The notes under the pieces were generated by a model. That model was not told the DNA's origin. It ran no database searches and was given only the letters and a program-made list of their open reading frames with translations. From contig NZ_LNFY01000001.1 in NCBI RefSeq assembly GCF_011057685.1, forward strand, positions 620,001 through 684,000: 64,000 nt of DNA, given 5' to 3'. The DNA comes from Thermotoga sp. Ku-13t (GTDB lineage Bacteria > Thermotogota > Thermotogae > Thermotogales > DSM-5069). Positions 7,588 to 16,298 of the stretch are shown in pieces (position 1 is the stretch's first letter; the number at the start of each line of letters is the position of its first letter). Position numbers and translations under genes: made by a program.

Positions 7588-9898
7588 ATTTCTGAGCCTT
7601 CTCGAAAAGCGAGTGCTCTTCCTGGACGGTGCCTACGGTACCGAGCTGTTCAAAAGAGGATTTCAAGGAAAACTGATCGAAACTTTGAACATAGATGATC
7701 CCAAGATGGTCAGACAGCTCCAGCAGGATTACATCGACGCGGGAGTGGACATACTGCTCACAAACACCTTCAGTGCGAACAGATTCAAACTCAGCCAGTA
7801 CGACCTGGCAGAATCGATAGAACAGATCAACAGAAAGGCAGTAGAGATAGCGAAATCTGTTTGTAAGAACGGTCAGCTCGTGTTCGGTGACATGTCTTCG
7901 ACGGGCAGTTTCGTCAAGCCCATGGGGGAGATCGACTTTGAAGAAGCGTACGAAGTTTTCAAAGAACAGGCTTCCATCTTGATAGATGCGGGTGTGGATG
8001 GGATCATCATCGAAACAATGAGCGATCTGAAAGAGTTGAAAGCCGCGATACTCGCTGTGAGGGATGTGTCTGAAGAAATTCCGCTGGTGGTATCGATGAC
8101 CTTCGAAGAGGATGGAAAATCTGTGACGGGAACATCGGTGGAGATCTTCGCTACACTCATGAACGATCTGGACGTGGACGTGGTAGGAATAAACTGCACG
8201 CTCGAACCGAAGCAGATGCTTTCTGTGTTTTCAAGGCTTGCCAAGTACTGCAGAAAACCACTCTGTGTCGAACCGAACGCGGGAAAACCGTTACTGGTCG
8301 GGAACAGGCTCGTTTACAGAACCAGCCCCGAGGAGTTCGCCATCTATATGAGGGACTTCGTTGAAATGGGTGCGAACATCGTCGGTGGATGCTGCGGTAC
8401 GGGTCCCGAGCACATAAAGATGATGACCAGCTACGTGGGACAAAGAAGGCCGGTTGAAAGGCAGGTCGTTGAGCAACAGTTTCTTTCCTCCAGAACAGTT
8501 TTGAAACCAGTTGAACCTTTTCTCATCATTGGGGAAAGGATCAACGCGACGGGGAAGAAAAAGCTTCAGGAAGAGATCAGACAGATGAACTTCTCCCAGC
8601 TGATCAAGCTCGCACAGGAACAGGAACAGGAAGGGTGCGCGATCATAGACGTGAACCTCGGACTCGAAAAAGTGCTCAGCGAAGAACACTTCAAGGTTTT
8701 GATCAACGAGCTGGACAGATACGCGAGCCTGCCGCTCTCCATAGACGTTCAGACGCTGGATTTTCTGAAGGTGTGTTTCAGAGAGTACGTCGGCAGGCCC
8801 ATTCTGAACTCCGCAACGTGCAATGAGAAGCATCTACTCTCACGAATAGAGCTGATCAAACGCTACGGCGGCATGCTCATTGTATTGTGCATGGAGAAAG
8901 AAATTCCGGAAGACAGCGAAGGCAGGGTGAGAATCGCGAAAAAGGCTGCGGAGATTTTGAAGTCTGAAGGCGTGGATCTGGACAGAGTTTTTTTCGATCC
9001 TCTGGTCCTTCCAATCGGTGCGAAAAAGGATCACCGTGTCACTGTGGAAACCATAAGAAAGCTGAAGGAACTTGGTCTGAAGAGCAGCATAGGTCTTTCG
9101 AACCTGAGTTTTGGTTTGCCCGAGAGAGAAAGTGTGAACGCAGCGTTTTTGTCTCTCTGTGTCGACGCTGGCCTGAACGCGGCGATACTGAACAGCAAGG
9201 AACAGACGACCATGAACGTTCTGAAAGGTGCGCTGACTCTGAGGGGAGAACAGATCGTGAAACTGGAACAGCTCGAAGAGGAACCCCTGGTGAATTACAT
9301 ACTGAAAGGTCATCGCGAGCAGATCATGGAACTGGTCAAAGACCTGTTGAAGGACCACGATCCACTGTACGTGAGCCAGAACGTCCTGGCGAAGGCGATG
9401 GAGAGAGTCGGTCAGCTCTACGCGACCGGGAAGATTTATCTACCACACCTCTTGCTCGCAGCGGAGACGGTCCAGCCCGTCTTCGACTATCTAAACAGCC
9501 TGATAGGAGGTTCGCATAAGAAGCTCGGAACCGTGGTTCTTGCGACGGTGCAGGACGACATACACGACATAGGAAAGAAGATCGTCGCCACGGTGCTGAG
9601 AAGCGGAGGATTCGAAGTGGTAGACCTTGGAAAGAACGTGCCGGCTGAGAGAATACTCGAGGCGGTGAGGGAGATCAAACCGAACATCGTGGGCCTTTCG
9701 GCGATGATGACGACGACCGTGGGCTATGTTAAAGAGACCGCCGACCTTTTGAGAGGAAGCGGTGTGGACATCTTCATCGTGGCAGGTGGGGCGTCGATGA
9801 ACCAGCAGCTTGCGCAACAGTTCCAGGTGTATTACGCGAAGGACGCACTAGAAGCGTTGAACCTCTGTAAAAGGTTGGTTGGAGGTGAGAGGAATTGA
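7574..9898 (+). CDS. metH: Cobalamin-dependent methionine synthase, lacking activation domain
   Basis: 774 residues; full-length MetH is about 1,200. Transfers methyl from methyltetrahydrofolate to homocysteine via cobalamin. Domain order: homocysteine-binding TIM barrel (about 1-290) with zinc ligands in GINCT and GGCCGT; pterin-binding barrel (about 315-570) starting FLIIGERINATGKKK; B12-binding cap and Rossmann domain (about 590-774) with DDIHDIGKK carrying the lower-ligand histidine. It ends after the B12 domain, and the missing fourth domain is encoded just upstream. The lysC start overlaps its stop (TTGA). Confidence 0.96.
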   Translation: MKRNEFLSLLEKRVLFLDGAYGTELFKRGFQGKLIETLNIDDPKMVRQLQQDYIDAGVDILLTNTFSANRFKLSQYDLAESIEQINRKAVEIAKSVCKNGQLVFGDMSSTGSFVKPMGEIDFEEAYEVFKEQASILIDAGVDGIIIETMSDLKELKAAILAVRDVSEEIPLVVSMTFEEDGKSVTGTSVEIFATLMNDLDVDVVGINCTLEPKQMLSVFSRLAKYCRKPLCVEPNAGKPLLVGNRLVYRTSPEEFAIYMRDFVEMGANIVGGCCGTGPEHIKMMTSYVGQRRPVERQVVEQQFLSSRTVLKPVEPFLIIGERINATGKKKLQEEIRQMNFSQLIKLAQEQEQEGCAIIDVNLGLEKVLSEEHFKVLINELDRYASLPLSIDVQTLDFLKVCFREYVGRPILNSATCNEKHLLSRIELIKRYGGMLIVLCMEKEIPEDSEGRVRIAKKAAEILKSEGVDLDRVFFDPLVLPIGAKKDHRVTVETIRKLKELGLKSSIGLSNLSFGLPERESVNAAFLSLCVDAGLNAAILNSKEQTTMNVLKGALTLRGEQIVKLEQLEEEPLVNYILKGHREQIMELVKDLLKDHDPLYVSQNVLAKAMERVGQLYATGKIYLPHLLLAAETVQPVFDYLNSLIGGSHKKLGTVVLATVQDDIHDIGKKIVATVLRSGGFEVVDLGKNVPAERILEAVREIKPNIVGLSAMMTTTVGYVKETADLLRGSGVDIFIVAGGASMNQQLAQQFQVYYAKDALEALNLCKRLVGGERN

Positions 9899-11247
9899 GC
9901 AGGTTCGTTCTCAAGTTCGGTGGTTCCAATCTGAAGAGCAGAGACGACCTTTTCAAGATCCTGGACGTTGTGAGGATGTACAAAGGCAGTCTGATTGTGG
10001 TGGTATCCGCGGTCTACGGTGTCACGAACCAGTTGATAGACGCCGTTTCGAAGATCGATCGGCTTGATGTGGATGCCTTTCTTCAATCTCTGTACGAGCG
10101 CTATCAATCCTTCCTAGATAGAGACGATGAAGGGTTGAAGGATCGGGTTTTCGAGATCAGAGACGTCCTGCTGGGTTCAAAATTTTTGAAAGAAGTTCCT
10201 GTAGAATTTCAGGATTACATCGTCAGCCACGGTGAACGCTGTTCGTCTCTGATGATAACCAGATTTTTCAACGAACATGGTCTGGACTTCGAAGAAGCTT
10301 TGCCCGAGTGGTTCGGACTTGTGACAGACGGCAAGTTCGGTAACGCAACGGTCGACCTTGAGGCGAGCCGTCGGAACGCGGTTGCGTTCTTCAAGAAGGA
10401 TAGAAACTACGTCGTTCCTGGTTTTTACGGGCTTCACGATGGAAGAGTCACTATACTGGGCCGTGGTGGGAGCGATTATACAGCGACTTCGCTGGCTTAC
10501 TGTCTTGACGCGGAAAGGGTGGATCTGTACAAAGATGTGTCCGGTTTCATGACGTGTGATCCGAAGCACGTGAAGAACGTCAAACCCGTGAAGATGCTTT
10601 CTTACGATGAAGCTGCAGAGCTCTCCTATTTCGGAGCGAAGATACTGCACCACGCGACTGTTGAACCTTTGAGAAAGAAGGGCATACCGCTGTACGTGTT
10701 CAACATAAACCAGTTCAAAGGCATCGACGAACCTGACACAATCATAACCGCGAACGGTTCGACGACGAAGGACGTGGTCAAGAGCATTTCTTTCACCGAC
10801 GACATCGCCGTCGTTCAGTTCAAAGGTTCCAACGTGGGTCGTGTACCGGGTTTGCTCGGTCAGATCGCATCGACGTTTGGCGCCGAGAACATCAACATAA
10901 AGTCCGTGATAACGGCTCAGACGAGTATAAACGTGCTCATTTCGCGGCAGGATCTGGAAAAATCGAAGAAGATCGTTTCAAAGCTGAACATCCCGGAGGT
11001 CGAACAGATCGATTTCAAAACGAACATATCCCTGATCGCGGCAGTGGGAAACGGTGTGCTCCAGAAACACGGAATAGCCGCGAGGATCTTCTCCGCCGTG
11101 TCCAGGGAGAAGATCAACGTTTTGATGATCTCGGCCGGTGCATCGGAAGTGACCGTGTACTTCATTGTCAGCGTTGAGGACAGAGACAAAGCCCTCAGGG
11201 CGATACACGAAGAATTCTTTGGAGGTGTTGAAGATGAGAACGATTGA
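9895..11247 (+). CDS. lysC: Aspartate kinase
   Basis: 450 residues. Phosphorylates aspartate, the first step toward aspartate semialdehyde. N-terminal kinase domain begins FVLKFGGSNLKS; downstream are SAVYGVTNQL, GRGGSDYTA and KDVSGFMTCDPK, the expected ATP and aspartate contacts. Two ACT domains follow from about residue 300 (AVVQFKGSNVGRVPGLLGQI and LIAAVGNGVLQKHGIAARIF), suggesting feedback control by an aspartate-family amino acid. TTG start with GGAGGTGAGAGG upstream. Monofunctional: no homoserine dehydrogenase is fused and none lies in the operon. Confidence 0.95.
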   Translation: MSRFVLKFGGSNLKSRDDLFKILDVVRMYKGSLIVVVSAVYGVTNQLIDAVSKIDRLDVDAFLQSLYERYQSFLDRDDEGLKDRVFEIRDVLLGSKFLKEVPVEFQDYIVSHGERCSSLMITRFFNEHGLDFEEALPEWFGLVTDGKFGNATVDLEASRRNAVAFFKKDRNYVVPGFYGLHDGRVTILGRGGSDYTATSLAYCLDAERVDLYKDVSGFMTCDPKHVKNVKPVKMLSYDEAAELSYFGAKILHHATVEPLRKKGIPLYVFNINQFKGIDEPDTIITANGSTTKDVVKSISFTDDIAVVQFKGSNVGRVPGLLGQIASTFGAENINIKSVITAQTSINVLISRQDLEKSKKIVSKLNIPEVEQIDFKTNISLIAAVGNGVLQKHGIAARIFSAVSREKINVLMISAGASEVTVYFIVSVEDRDKALRAIHEEFFGGVEDEND

Positions 11248-12556
11248 AGAAATCAACAAAAAGATTCTGAACGGTGAGGCGGTAGTACTCACGGCAGAAG
11301 AGGTTGTCAGACTGGCGAAAGAAGAGGGAGTTAAGGAAGTCGCCAGGAAGGTCGACGTGGTGACGACGGCCACCTTCGCACCTATGTGCTCGAGTGGGGC
11401 GTTCGTGAACTTCGGCCACACCAGACCACCCATGAGGATGGAGAAGATAGAGATCGAAGGCGTGGAGGTCTACGGCGGTCTGGCGGCCGTGGACGGTTAC
11501 ATAGGTGCGACGCAGGAATCGAAGCAGGATAAAAGTTTCGGCGGAGCACACATCATAGAACTGCTCATCAGAGGGCAGAACCTCAAGTTGAAGGCGGAAG
11601 GGAAAGGAACGGACTGTTATCCGAGGAAGCAGTTCGAAGGTTATGTGAACAAAGACATGATAAACGACTTCTTCATGTTCAACCCGAGGAACGCGTACCA
11701 GAACTACGCCGCGGCCACGAACAGTTCTGACAGGACCATATACACCTACATGGGCAAACTGCTCGCAAACTTTGGAAACGTCACCTATTCCACCTCGGGC
11801 GAACTGAGCCCGTTGCTGAAAGATCCAAAGCTGCTCACGATCGGACTGGGAACGAAGATCTTCCTCTGCGGCACGGAAGGTTACGTGGTATGGCCAGGCA
11901 CGCAGTTCAGAAACAACGTGCACACGAACGAACACGGCATACCCATCTCCGCTGCGAGGACCCTCGCTGTGATAGGCGATGCGAAGAGGATGAATCCGAG
12001 GTATCTGAGGGCTGCGTATTTCAAAAATTACGGTGTGACGATGTTCATCGGCATAGGTGTACCGATACCCGTCCTGAACGAGGAGATCGCTTACTATGTG
12101 AGCAGATCGAACGAAGAAATAACCACGGAGCTGAGGGACTACGGAAAATCAGGAAGGCCCGTGCTGAGGCTCGTCAACTACGCAGAACTCAGGTCCGGCT
12201 GGATCGAGATAGAGGGTAAAAAGGTGAAGACTGCACCGATCTCGAGCCTTGCGATGGCACGCGAAATCGCAGAAGTTTTGAAACGCTGGATCCACGAAGG
12301 TCAGTTCACGCTCACGAACCCTGTCAAATTGTTCGACGAGCCGAGGAGTATGAAGGGGCTCGAGGAAGTGAAAGAAGCCGAGAGGTTCAGAATGGAAGAA
12401 CCAACTTGTGTGAACTGCGGCATGTGTGTGGGCGTGTGCCCCTTCGACGCGTTGAAGCTCGTCGACGATGTTCTGAAGTTTGAGAGAGATCTTTGCACGA
12501 ACTGTGGACTGTGCAGCGACGTATGTCCCGTTGGGGTGAAGCTGCCTCCGCTGTGA
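11234..12556 (+). CDS. COG1900/DUF39 homocysteine-forming protein fused to a 2x[4Fe-4S] ferredoxin
   Basis: 440 residues. The first ~370 are a DUF39 (COG1900) domain; archaeal members with a ferredoxin partner convert aspartate semialdehyde and sulfide to homocysteine (L-aspartate semialdehyde sulfurtransferase). Cys52 (APMCSSGAF) and Cys128 (GTDCYPRK) sit where conserved cysteines occur in the family. The C-terminus has two four-cysteine motifs, CVNCGMCVGVCP and CTNCGLCSDVCP. In the methanogen system the ferredoxin is a separate protein with a NIL domain; here it is fused and I see no NIL domain. ATG 11234 follows GGAGGTG. Context between aspartokinase, MetF and Asd supports the role. Confidence 0.85.
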   Translation: MRTIEEINKKILNGEAVVLTAEEVVRLAKEEGVKEVARKVDVVTTATFAPMCSSGAFVNFGHTRPPMRMEKIEIEGVEVYGGLAAVDGYIGATQESKQDKSFGGAHIIELLIRGQNLKLKAEGKGTDCYPRKQFEGYVNKDMINDFFMFNPRNAYQNYAAATNSSDRTIYTYMGKLLANFGNVTYSTSGELSPLLKDPKLLTIGLGTKIFLCGTEGYVVWPGTQFRNNVHTNEHGIPISAARTLAVIGDAKRMNPRYLRAAYFKNYGVTMFIGIGVPIPVLNEEIAYYVSRSNEEITTELRDYGKSGRPVLRLVNYAELRSGWIEIEGKKVKTAPISSLAMAREIAEVLKRWIHEGQFTLTNPVKLFDEPRSMKGLEEVKEAERFRMEEPTCVNCGMCVGVCPFDALKLVDDVLKFERDLCTNCGLCSDVCPVGVKLPPL

Positions 12557-13296
12557 GAAGGTTTTACAGAAATTTTCACAGTCAGAGGTTACATGCTTTC
12601 ACCGTTCGATACAAAGAAACGGACCTGTGGATCGGTGTCGACAGGTACGATCCACAGATGCCAGAGGCTGTACTCGGGTTCGTTGAGGATCTGTACCGAC
12701 AGCTTCTGGAGGTTGCGAAAGTCTGGCCGGAGTTCTTTTCTTCGCTCGAGCCGGTGGAATTGTCCGACGGACCGAAGGTCGCGATGAAGATGGTCGAGGC
12801 GGCGAAGCTTGCCGGCGTCGGTCCCACGGCGGCGGTGGCTGGAGCGTTCGCAGACGAGGTCGGTGAGTTCCTGTTGAAGAATTTCGACTGCGAAGAGGTG
12901 ATCGTGGAGAACGGGGGAGACATTTTCATCAAATGCAGCAGCGACATCGTTTCGGCCGTGTACGCGGGAAGCTCTCCCCTCTCTGGCAGGGTGGGATTGA
13001 AGATTCCAGAAGGTAGCTGGGGTGTCTGCACCTCCTCTGGAAGGTTTGGACATTCCCTGAGCTTTGGCAACGCGGACGCGGTAACTGTGATCAGCAGTAG
13101 CGCAACGATCGCAGATGCGTTCGCCACAGCTTACTGCAACATGGTGAAAAAGAAGGAGGATGTGGAGGATTTGTTGAAATGTGCGATCAACGAAAATGTA
13201 CTCGGTGTTCTGGTCATTTTCGAGGACAAACTTGGGGTGAAAGGACAATTCGAGATCGTTCTCCTGAAAGGTGATGCGAATGAAGCTGGTCGATAA
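12553..13296 (+). CDS. COG2122 (UPF0280) ApbE-like protein, homocysteine biosynthesis
   Basis: 247 residues of the UPF0280 family, distantly like ApbE. Members have been implicated genetically, together with COG1900, in sulfide-dependent homocysteine synthesis in methanogens and some sulfate reducers; the chemistry of this subunit is not settled. Conserved parts include GPTAAVAGAFADEVGEFLL, VENGGDIFIK, GVCTSSGRFGHSLSFG and ATIADAFATAYCNMV. GTG 12553 overlaps the previous stop as GTGA, giving MRRFYRNF, close to the usual start of the family; a longer frame to 12493 lies inside the ferredoxin. Confidence 0.82.
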   Translation: MRRFYRNFHSQRLHAFTVRYKETDLWIGVDRYDPQMPEAVLGFVEDLYRQLLEVAKVWPEFFSSLEPVELSDGPKVAMKMVEAAKLAGVGPTAAVAGAFADEVGEFLLKNFDCEEVIVENGGDIFIKCSSDIVSAVYAGSSPLSGRVGLKIPEGSWGVCTSSGRFGHSLSFGNADAVTVISSSATIADAFATAYCNMVKKKEDVEDLLKCAINENVLGVLVIFEDKLGVKGQFEIVLLKGDANEAGR

Positions 13297-14230
13297 AATA
13301 AAGGAAGGTCCGATCCTGTCCATAGAAGTCCTGCCGCCGAACAGGGGACACGACGTTGAAGAGATCTTCAAAACGGTCGATGAGCTGATGGATTTTCCCA
13401 TATCCTTCATCAATGTCACGAGGCACGCCCCTGAAGTCGCTTACGTCGAGATCGATGGTCAGATCGTGAAGGTGACCAAGGTCAAGAGGCCCGGCACGGT
13501 CGGTCTGAGCGCGGCACTCATGCACCGTTACAAGATCGACGTTGTGCCGCACGTCATCTGCTACGGTATGGACAAATACCAGATCGAAGATCTGTTGATA
13601 GACCTGCACCTGATAGGTATCAGAAACGTGTTTGCCGTCAGAGGCGAGTACGAAAATCCCATGAGCGAACAGCAGGATAGAAGTTCTTACAGGCACGCGG
13701 TGGAGCTGGTGAGACACATCGCGAACCTGAACAGAGGAATCTATCTTTATCCAACGGAACAGAGCGTGCCCACAGATTTCTGCATCGGTGTCGCGGGTTA
13801 TCCTGAGAAACACTTCGAAGCGCCGAACATGGAGGAAGACCTTCTGAATTTGAAGCGGAAGATCGACGCCGGGGCACACTACGTTATAACCCAGATGGTC
13901 TTCGACGTGGAGATATACAGAAGGTTCGTACAGCTCGCGAGAGATTTCGGCATAAACGTTCCCATCATACCCGGGATAAAACCTGTTGTCAATCTGAAGA
14001 GCATCTACTCCATCCCGAAGAAGTTCTTCGTGACCATACCTGCGCACTTCGTATCGCAGATGCAACAGGCACGCAGCAGCGAGGAAGAGTTCAAGGTTGG
14101 TGTGAGGTTCGCCGCGAAACTTGCAGAAGGACTGCTCGCATCAGGCGCTCCGGGCATCCACATCTTCACCATGGGAAGGGCGAAGGCAACGAAAGCGATG
14201 CTCAGCCTGCTTTATTCGAAACAGGCCTGA
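13280..14230 (+). CDS. metF: 5,10-methylenetetrahydrofolate reductase
   Basis: 316 residues, FAD-dependent TIM barrel that makes the 5-methyl-THF used by MetH. The start MKLVDKIKEGPILSIEVLPPNRG places the catalytic Glu of the SIEVLPP motif early as in the family; FAVRGEY and the FCIGVAGYPEKH, DAGAHYVITQMVFD and PIIPGIKPV segments are characteristic. ATG 13280 follows AAGGTGA by seven bases, inside the end of the COG2122 gene (17-bp overlap). Confidence 0.95.
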   Translation: MKLVDKIKEGPILSIEVLPPNRGHDVEEIFKTVDELMDFPISFINVTRHAPEVAYVEIDGQIVKVTKVKRPGTVGLSAALMHRYKIDVVPHVICYGMDKYQIEDLLIDLHLIGIRNVFAVRGEYENPMSEQQDRSSYRHAVELVRHIANLNRGIYLYPTEQSVPTDFCIGVAGYPEKHFEAPNMEEDLLNLKRKIDAGAHYVITQMVFDVEIYRRFVQLARDFGINVPIIPGIKPVVNLKSIYSIPKKFFVTIPAHFVSQMQQARSSEEEFKVGVRFAAKLAEGLLASGAPGIHIFTMGRAKATKAMLSLLYSKQA

Positions 14231-14244
14231 GGAGGGATTGAGAA

Positions 14245-15279
14245 ATGAAAAGAAAGGTGGCGATTCTTGGCGCGACAGGCACGGTTGGGCAGCGGTTCGT
14301 ACAGCTGCTCGCGAACCATCCGTTCTTCGAAATAACTTTGCTCGCAGCTTCCGAAGCGTCGGCCGGGAAGAAGTACGCGGACATAGTCCACTGGCATTTA
14401 CCCTGCGAAATTCCGGAAAAGGTTAAGAACATGGAGATCGTCAGTGTCGATTCGAACTTCGACTGCGATTACGTTTTTTCGGCACTGCCTTCCGACGTGG
14501 CTGGACCGGTTGAGAAGCGCCTGGTGGAGCGGGGCTATACGGTCTTTTCGAACGCGGCGAGCCACAGGATGGACGAAGATGTACCTCTGCTCGTACCCGA
14601 AGTGAACCTGGAACACATGAAACTGGTGGAGCTACAGAAAACACCTGGCAGGCTGATCACTAACCCGAACTGTTCCACGATAGGTCTGGTGATGGCGCTC
14701 AAGCCCATCGCAGACCTTTTCGGGATAGAGTTCGTCAGCGTCGTAACGATGCAGGCCGTTTCGGGCGCAGGATACCCTGGGGTCGCCTCCCTGGACATCA
14801 TAGACAACGTGATACCATACATAAAGAACGAGGAAGACAAGATGTGCACCGAACCGAAGAAGATCCTGGGCAAGTTCACAGAGCGTGGTATCGAGTTTGC
14901 CGGATTCGAGATTGTCGCACAGTGCAACAGAGTACCCGTTCAGGATGGTCACATGATCAGTGCTTACATCGAGACGAGTGAAAGAGTCGATATCGACAGG
15001 CTGATACAGGCCATAGAGAACTTTGCGCCCTTGAAAGGATACAAACTTCCAACGGCCCCGGAAAAACCTTTGATGTATCTGCCAGCTAAAGACGCTCCAC
15101 AGCCGAGACTCCACAGAGATTTAGGAAACGGTATGACGGTGAGCGTAGGAAGGTTGGTGAAGGTTTCCGATCGTGCGCTCAGGTTCGTTGCCCTGGTGCA
15201 CAACACGATCAGGGGTGCTGCAGGATGTGCCGTTCTGAACGCGGAGGTGTACGAAGCTCTGTACCGAACTGGCGCGTGA
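14245..15279 (+). CDS. asd: Aspartate-semialdehyde dehydrogenase, archaeal/fungal type
   Basis: 344 residues. Reduces aspartyl phosphate to aspartate semialdehyde. NADP-binding GATGTVGQRFVQLL at the N-terminus; catalytic cysteine in NPNCSTIG; QAVSGAGYPG and the His of QPRLHRDLG complete the active site. The sequence follows the archaeal/fungal subclass in these motifs rather than the Gram-negative one. GGAGG upstream of ATG. Supplies the substrate of the COG1900 enzyme encoded three genes upstream; the next gene starts at its stop (GTGA). Confidence 0.94.
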   Translation: MKRKVAILGATGTVGQRFVQLLANHPFFEITLLAASEASAGKKYADIVHWHLPCEIPEKVKNMEIVSVDSNFDCDYVFSALPSDVAGPVEKRLVERGYTVFSNAASHRMDEDVPLLVPEVNLEHMKLVELQKTPGRLITNPNCSTIGLVMALKPIADLFGIEFVSVVTMQAVSGAGYPGVASLDIIDNVIPYIKNEEDKMCTEPKKILGKFTERGIEFAGFEIVAQCNRVPVQDGHMISAYIETSERVDIDRLIQAIENFAPLKGYKLPTAPEKPLMYLPAKDAPQPRLHRDLGNGMTVSVGRLVKVSDRALRFVALVHNTIRGAAGCAVLNAEVYEALYRTGA

Positions 15280-15782
15280 GTTTTATAACGATCCAGATGC
15301 TCATCTATCTGATCGTCTCGCTCTGCTTCATCGCGATAGCTGGGCTGTGTTTGAACACGACGATCACGCACTTCTTCCAGGTGACAAAACGTCTGGAAGA
15401 GGACATAGATCTGATGATGGTGGTCGATTTCCTGAGGCACGATTTCTGGTACAGATCGATCAGCACAGCGCGTGTGAGTGATTCTGCGATCAGTTTCTGG
15501 GAGAAGGTTGAGGGCAGGGAGAAGCAGGTCTGGTACAGGGTGGAGTCCGAGCAAGGAAGTTACACGATCAAGAGGGTTGCGAGCGATGGGGTGAACGTGG
15601 TCTACAGATCCAGTCAACCCATCAGTTTCTATGAAGAAAAAGGCATCTGGGGTGTGAGGATCGGCAATCTGTGCTTCGAGATGCTCAACGCCACACCCTC
15701 GAACGTGAGAGAAAGGCTGAACATCAAACCGGGTGAGCTTCCTTACTTTCTGGTCCCAAAGCCGGTGAACGTCTCAAGATGA
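15276..15782 (+). CDS. Membrane-anchored protein, pseudopilin-like N-terminus
   Basis: 168 residues, not recognised with certainty. GTG 15276 overlaps the asd stop. One N-terminal hydrophobic segment (MLIYLIVSLCFIAIAGLCL) is followed by a helix and a small beta-rich region, the general layout of a minor pseudopilin, but no prepilin peptidase site (G|FTLxE) is present. The gene is in the methionine transcript with no visible functional link. Its last 59 bases overlap the 3' end of rsmD on the other strand. Confidence 0.6.
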   Translation: MSFITIQMLIYLIVSLCFIAIAGLCLNTTITHFFQVTKRLEEDIDLMMVVDFLRHDFWYRSISTARVSDSAISFWEKVEGREKQVWYRVESEQGSYTIKRVASDGVNVVYRSSQPISFYEEKGIWGVRIGNLCFEMLNATPSNVRERLNIKPGELPYFLVPKPVNVSR

Positions 15783-16284
15783 GCAATTCGCTGTCACCGT
15801 AAGTCCTCTGCTTGATCAGCTCGAAGCGATCCGGGATCGCCACCTTCTCTCTTTTCGACTTTTCCACGACGATCGTCTCTGCCACGTCTTTTCCTGACAA
15901 AAGTTTCAGCGCTTCGCTCACAAAGTCCAGATCGTACGGTGGATCCAAAAAAACTACATCGAATCTCTCCATGTTCTTTTCAAGGAACCTTCTGTAATCC
16001 ATGCACAGCACTGTGAGATCCACGCCGAGCCTCTGGGCGTTTTTCCTCGCGATCTGAACGGCGAGCTTCGAAACGTCGACCGCCACGGCTCTCCTGGCGC
16101 CTCTGCTGATCGCCTCGATGGAGACCACGGCGCTGCCACAGAAGAGCTCCAGAAAGCTTTTCCCAGACACATCGATCATGCTGAACAGCGCCTGGCGCAC
16201 CATTGAACTGGTGTAGCGCGTCCTTGGATCCGGAACGGGCTCGATTTTTCTTCCTCTCAGACTACCTCCTGTGATCTGCAGCAG
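15724..16284 (-). CDS. rsmD: 16S rRNA (guanine966-N2)-methyltransferase RsmD, apparent CTG start
   Basis: About 186 residues, AdoMet-dependent class I methyltransferase. Motif I LELFCGSAVVSIEAISRGA, catalytic DPPY (VVFLDPPYDLDF). The first ATG (16203) would remove the conserved N-terminus; the frame is open upstream and encodes LQITGGSLRGRKIEPV, which matches the family start (xIxGGxxRGRxL). The only plausible codons there are CTG 16284 or CTG 16281, with GAGAGG about ten bases upstream; an in-frame TGA lies at 16293. So either CTG initiation or a sequence error. Starts 15 bases after the GH4 gene. Confidence 0.88.
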   Translation of the reverse strand: MLQITGGSLRGRKIEPVPDPRTRYTSSMVRQALFSMIDVSGKSFLELFCGSAVVSIEAISRGARRAVAVDVSKLAVQIARKNAQRLGVDLTVLCMDYRRFLEKNMERFDVVFLDPPYDLDFVSEALKLLSGKDVAETIVVEKSKREKVAIPDRFELIKQRTYGDSELLILRRSPALGPESKEAHPV

Positions 16285-16298
16285 GAGCGATCATCCTC

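Noticed and set aside
7574-9898. metH as a truncated pseudogene
   Set aside because: It ends cleanly after the B12 domain and the missing domain is encoded as a separate upstream gene with a good overlap.
15276-15782. True type IV prepilin
   Set aside because: Hydrophobic N-terminus is present but no prepilin peptidase cleavage motif.
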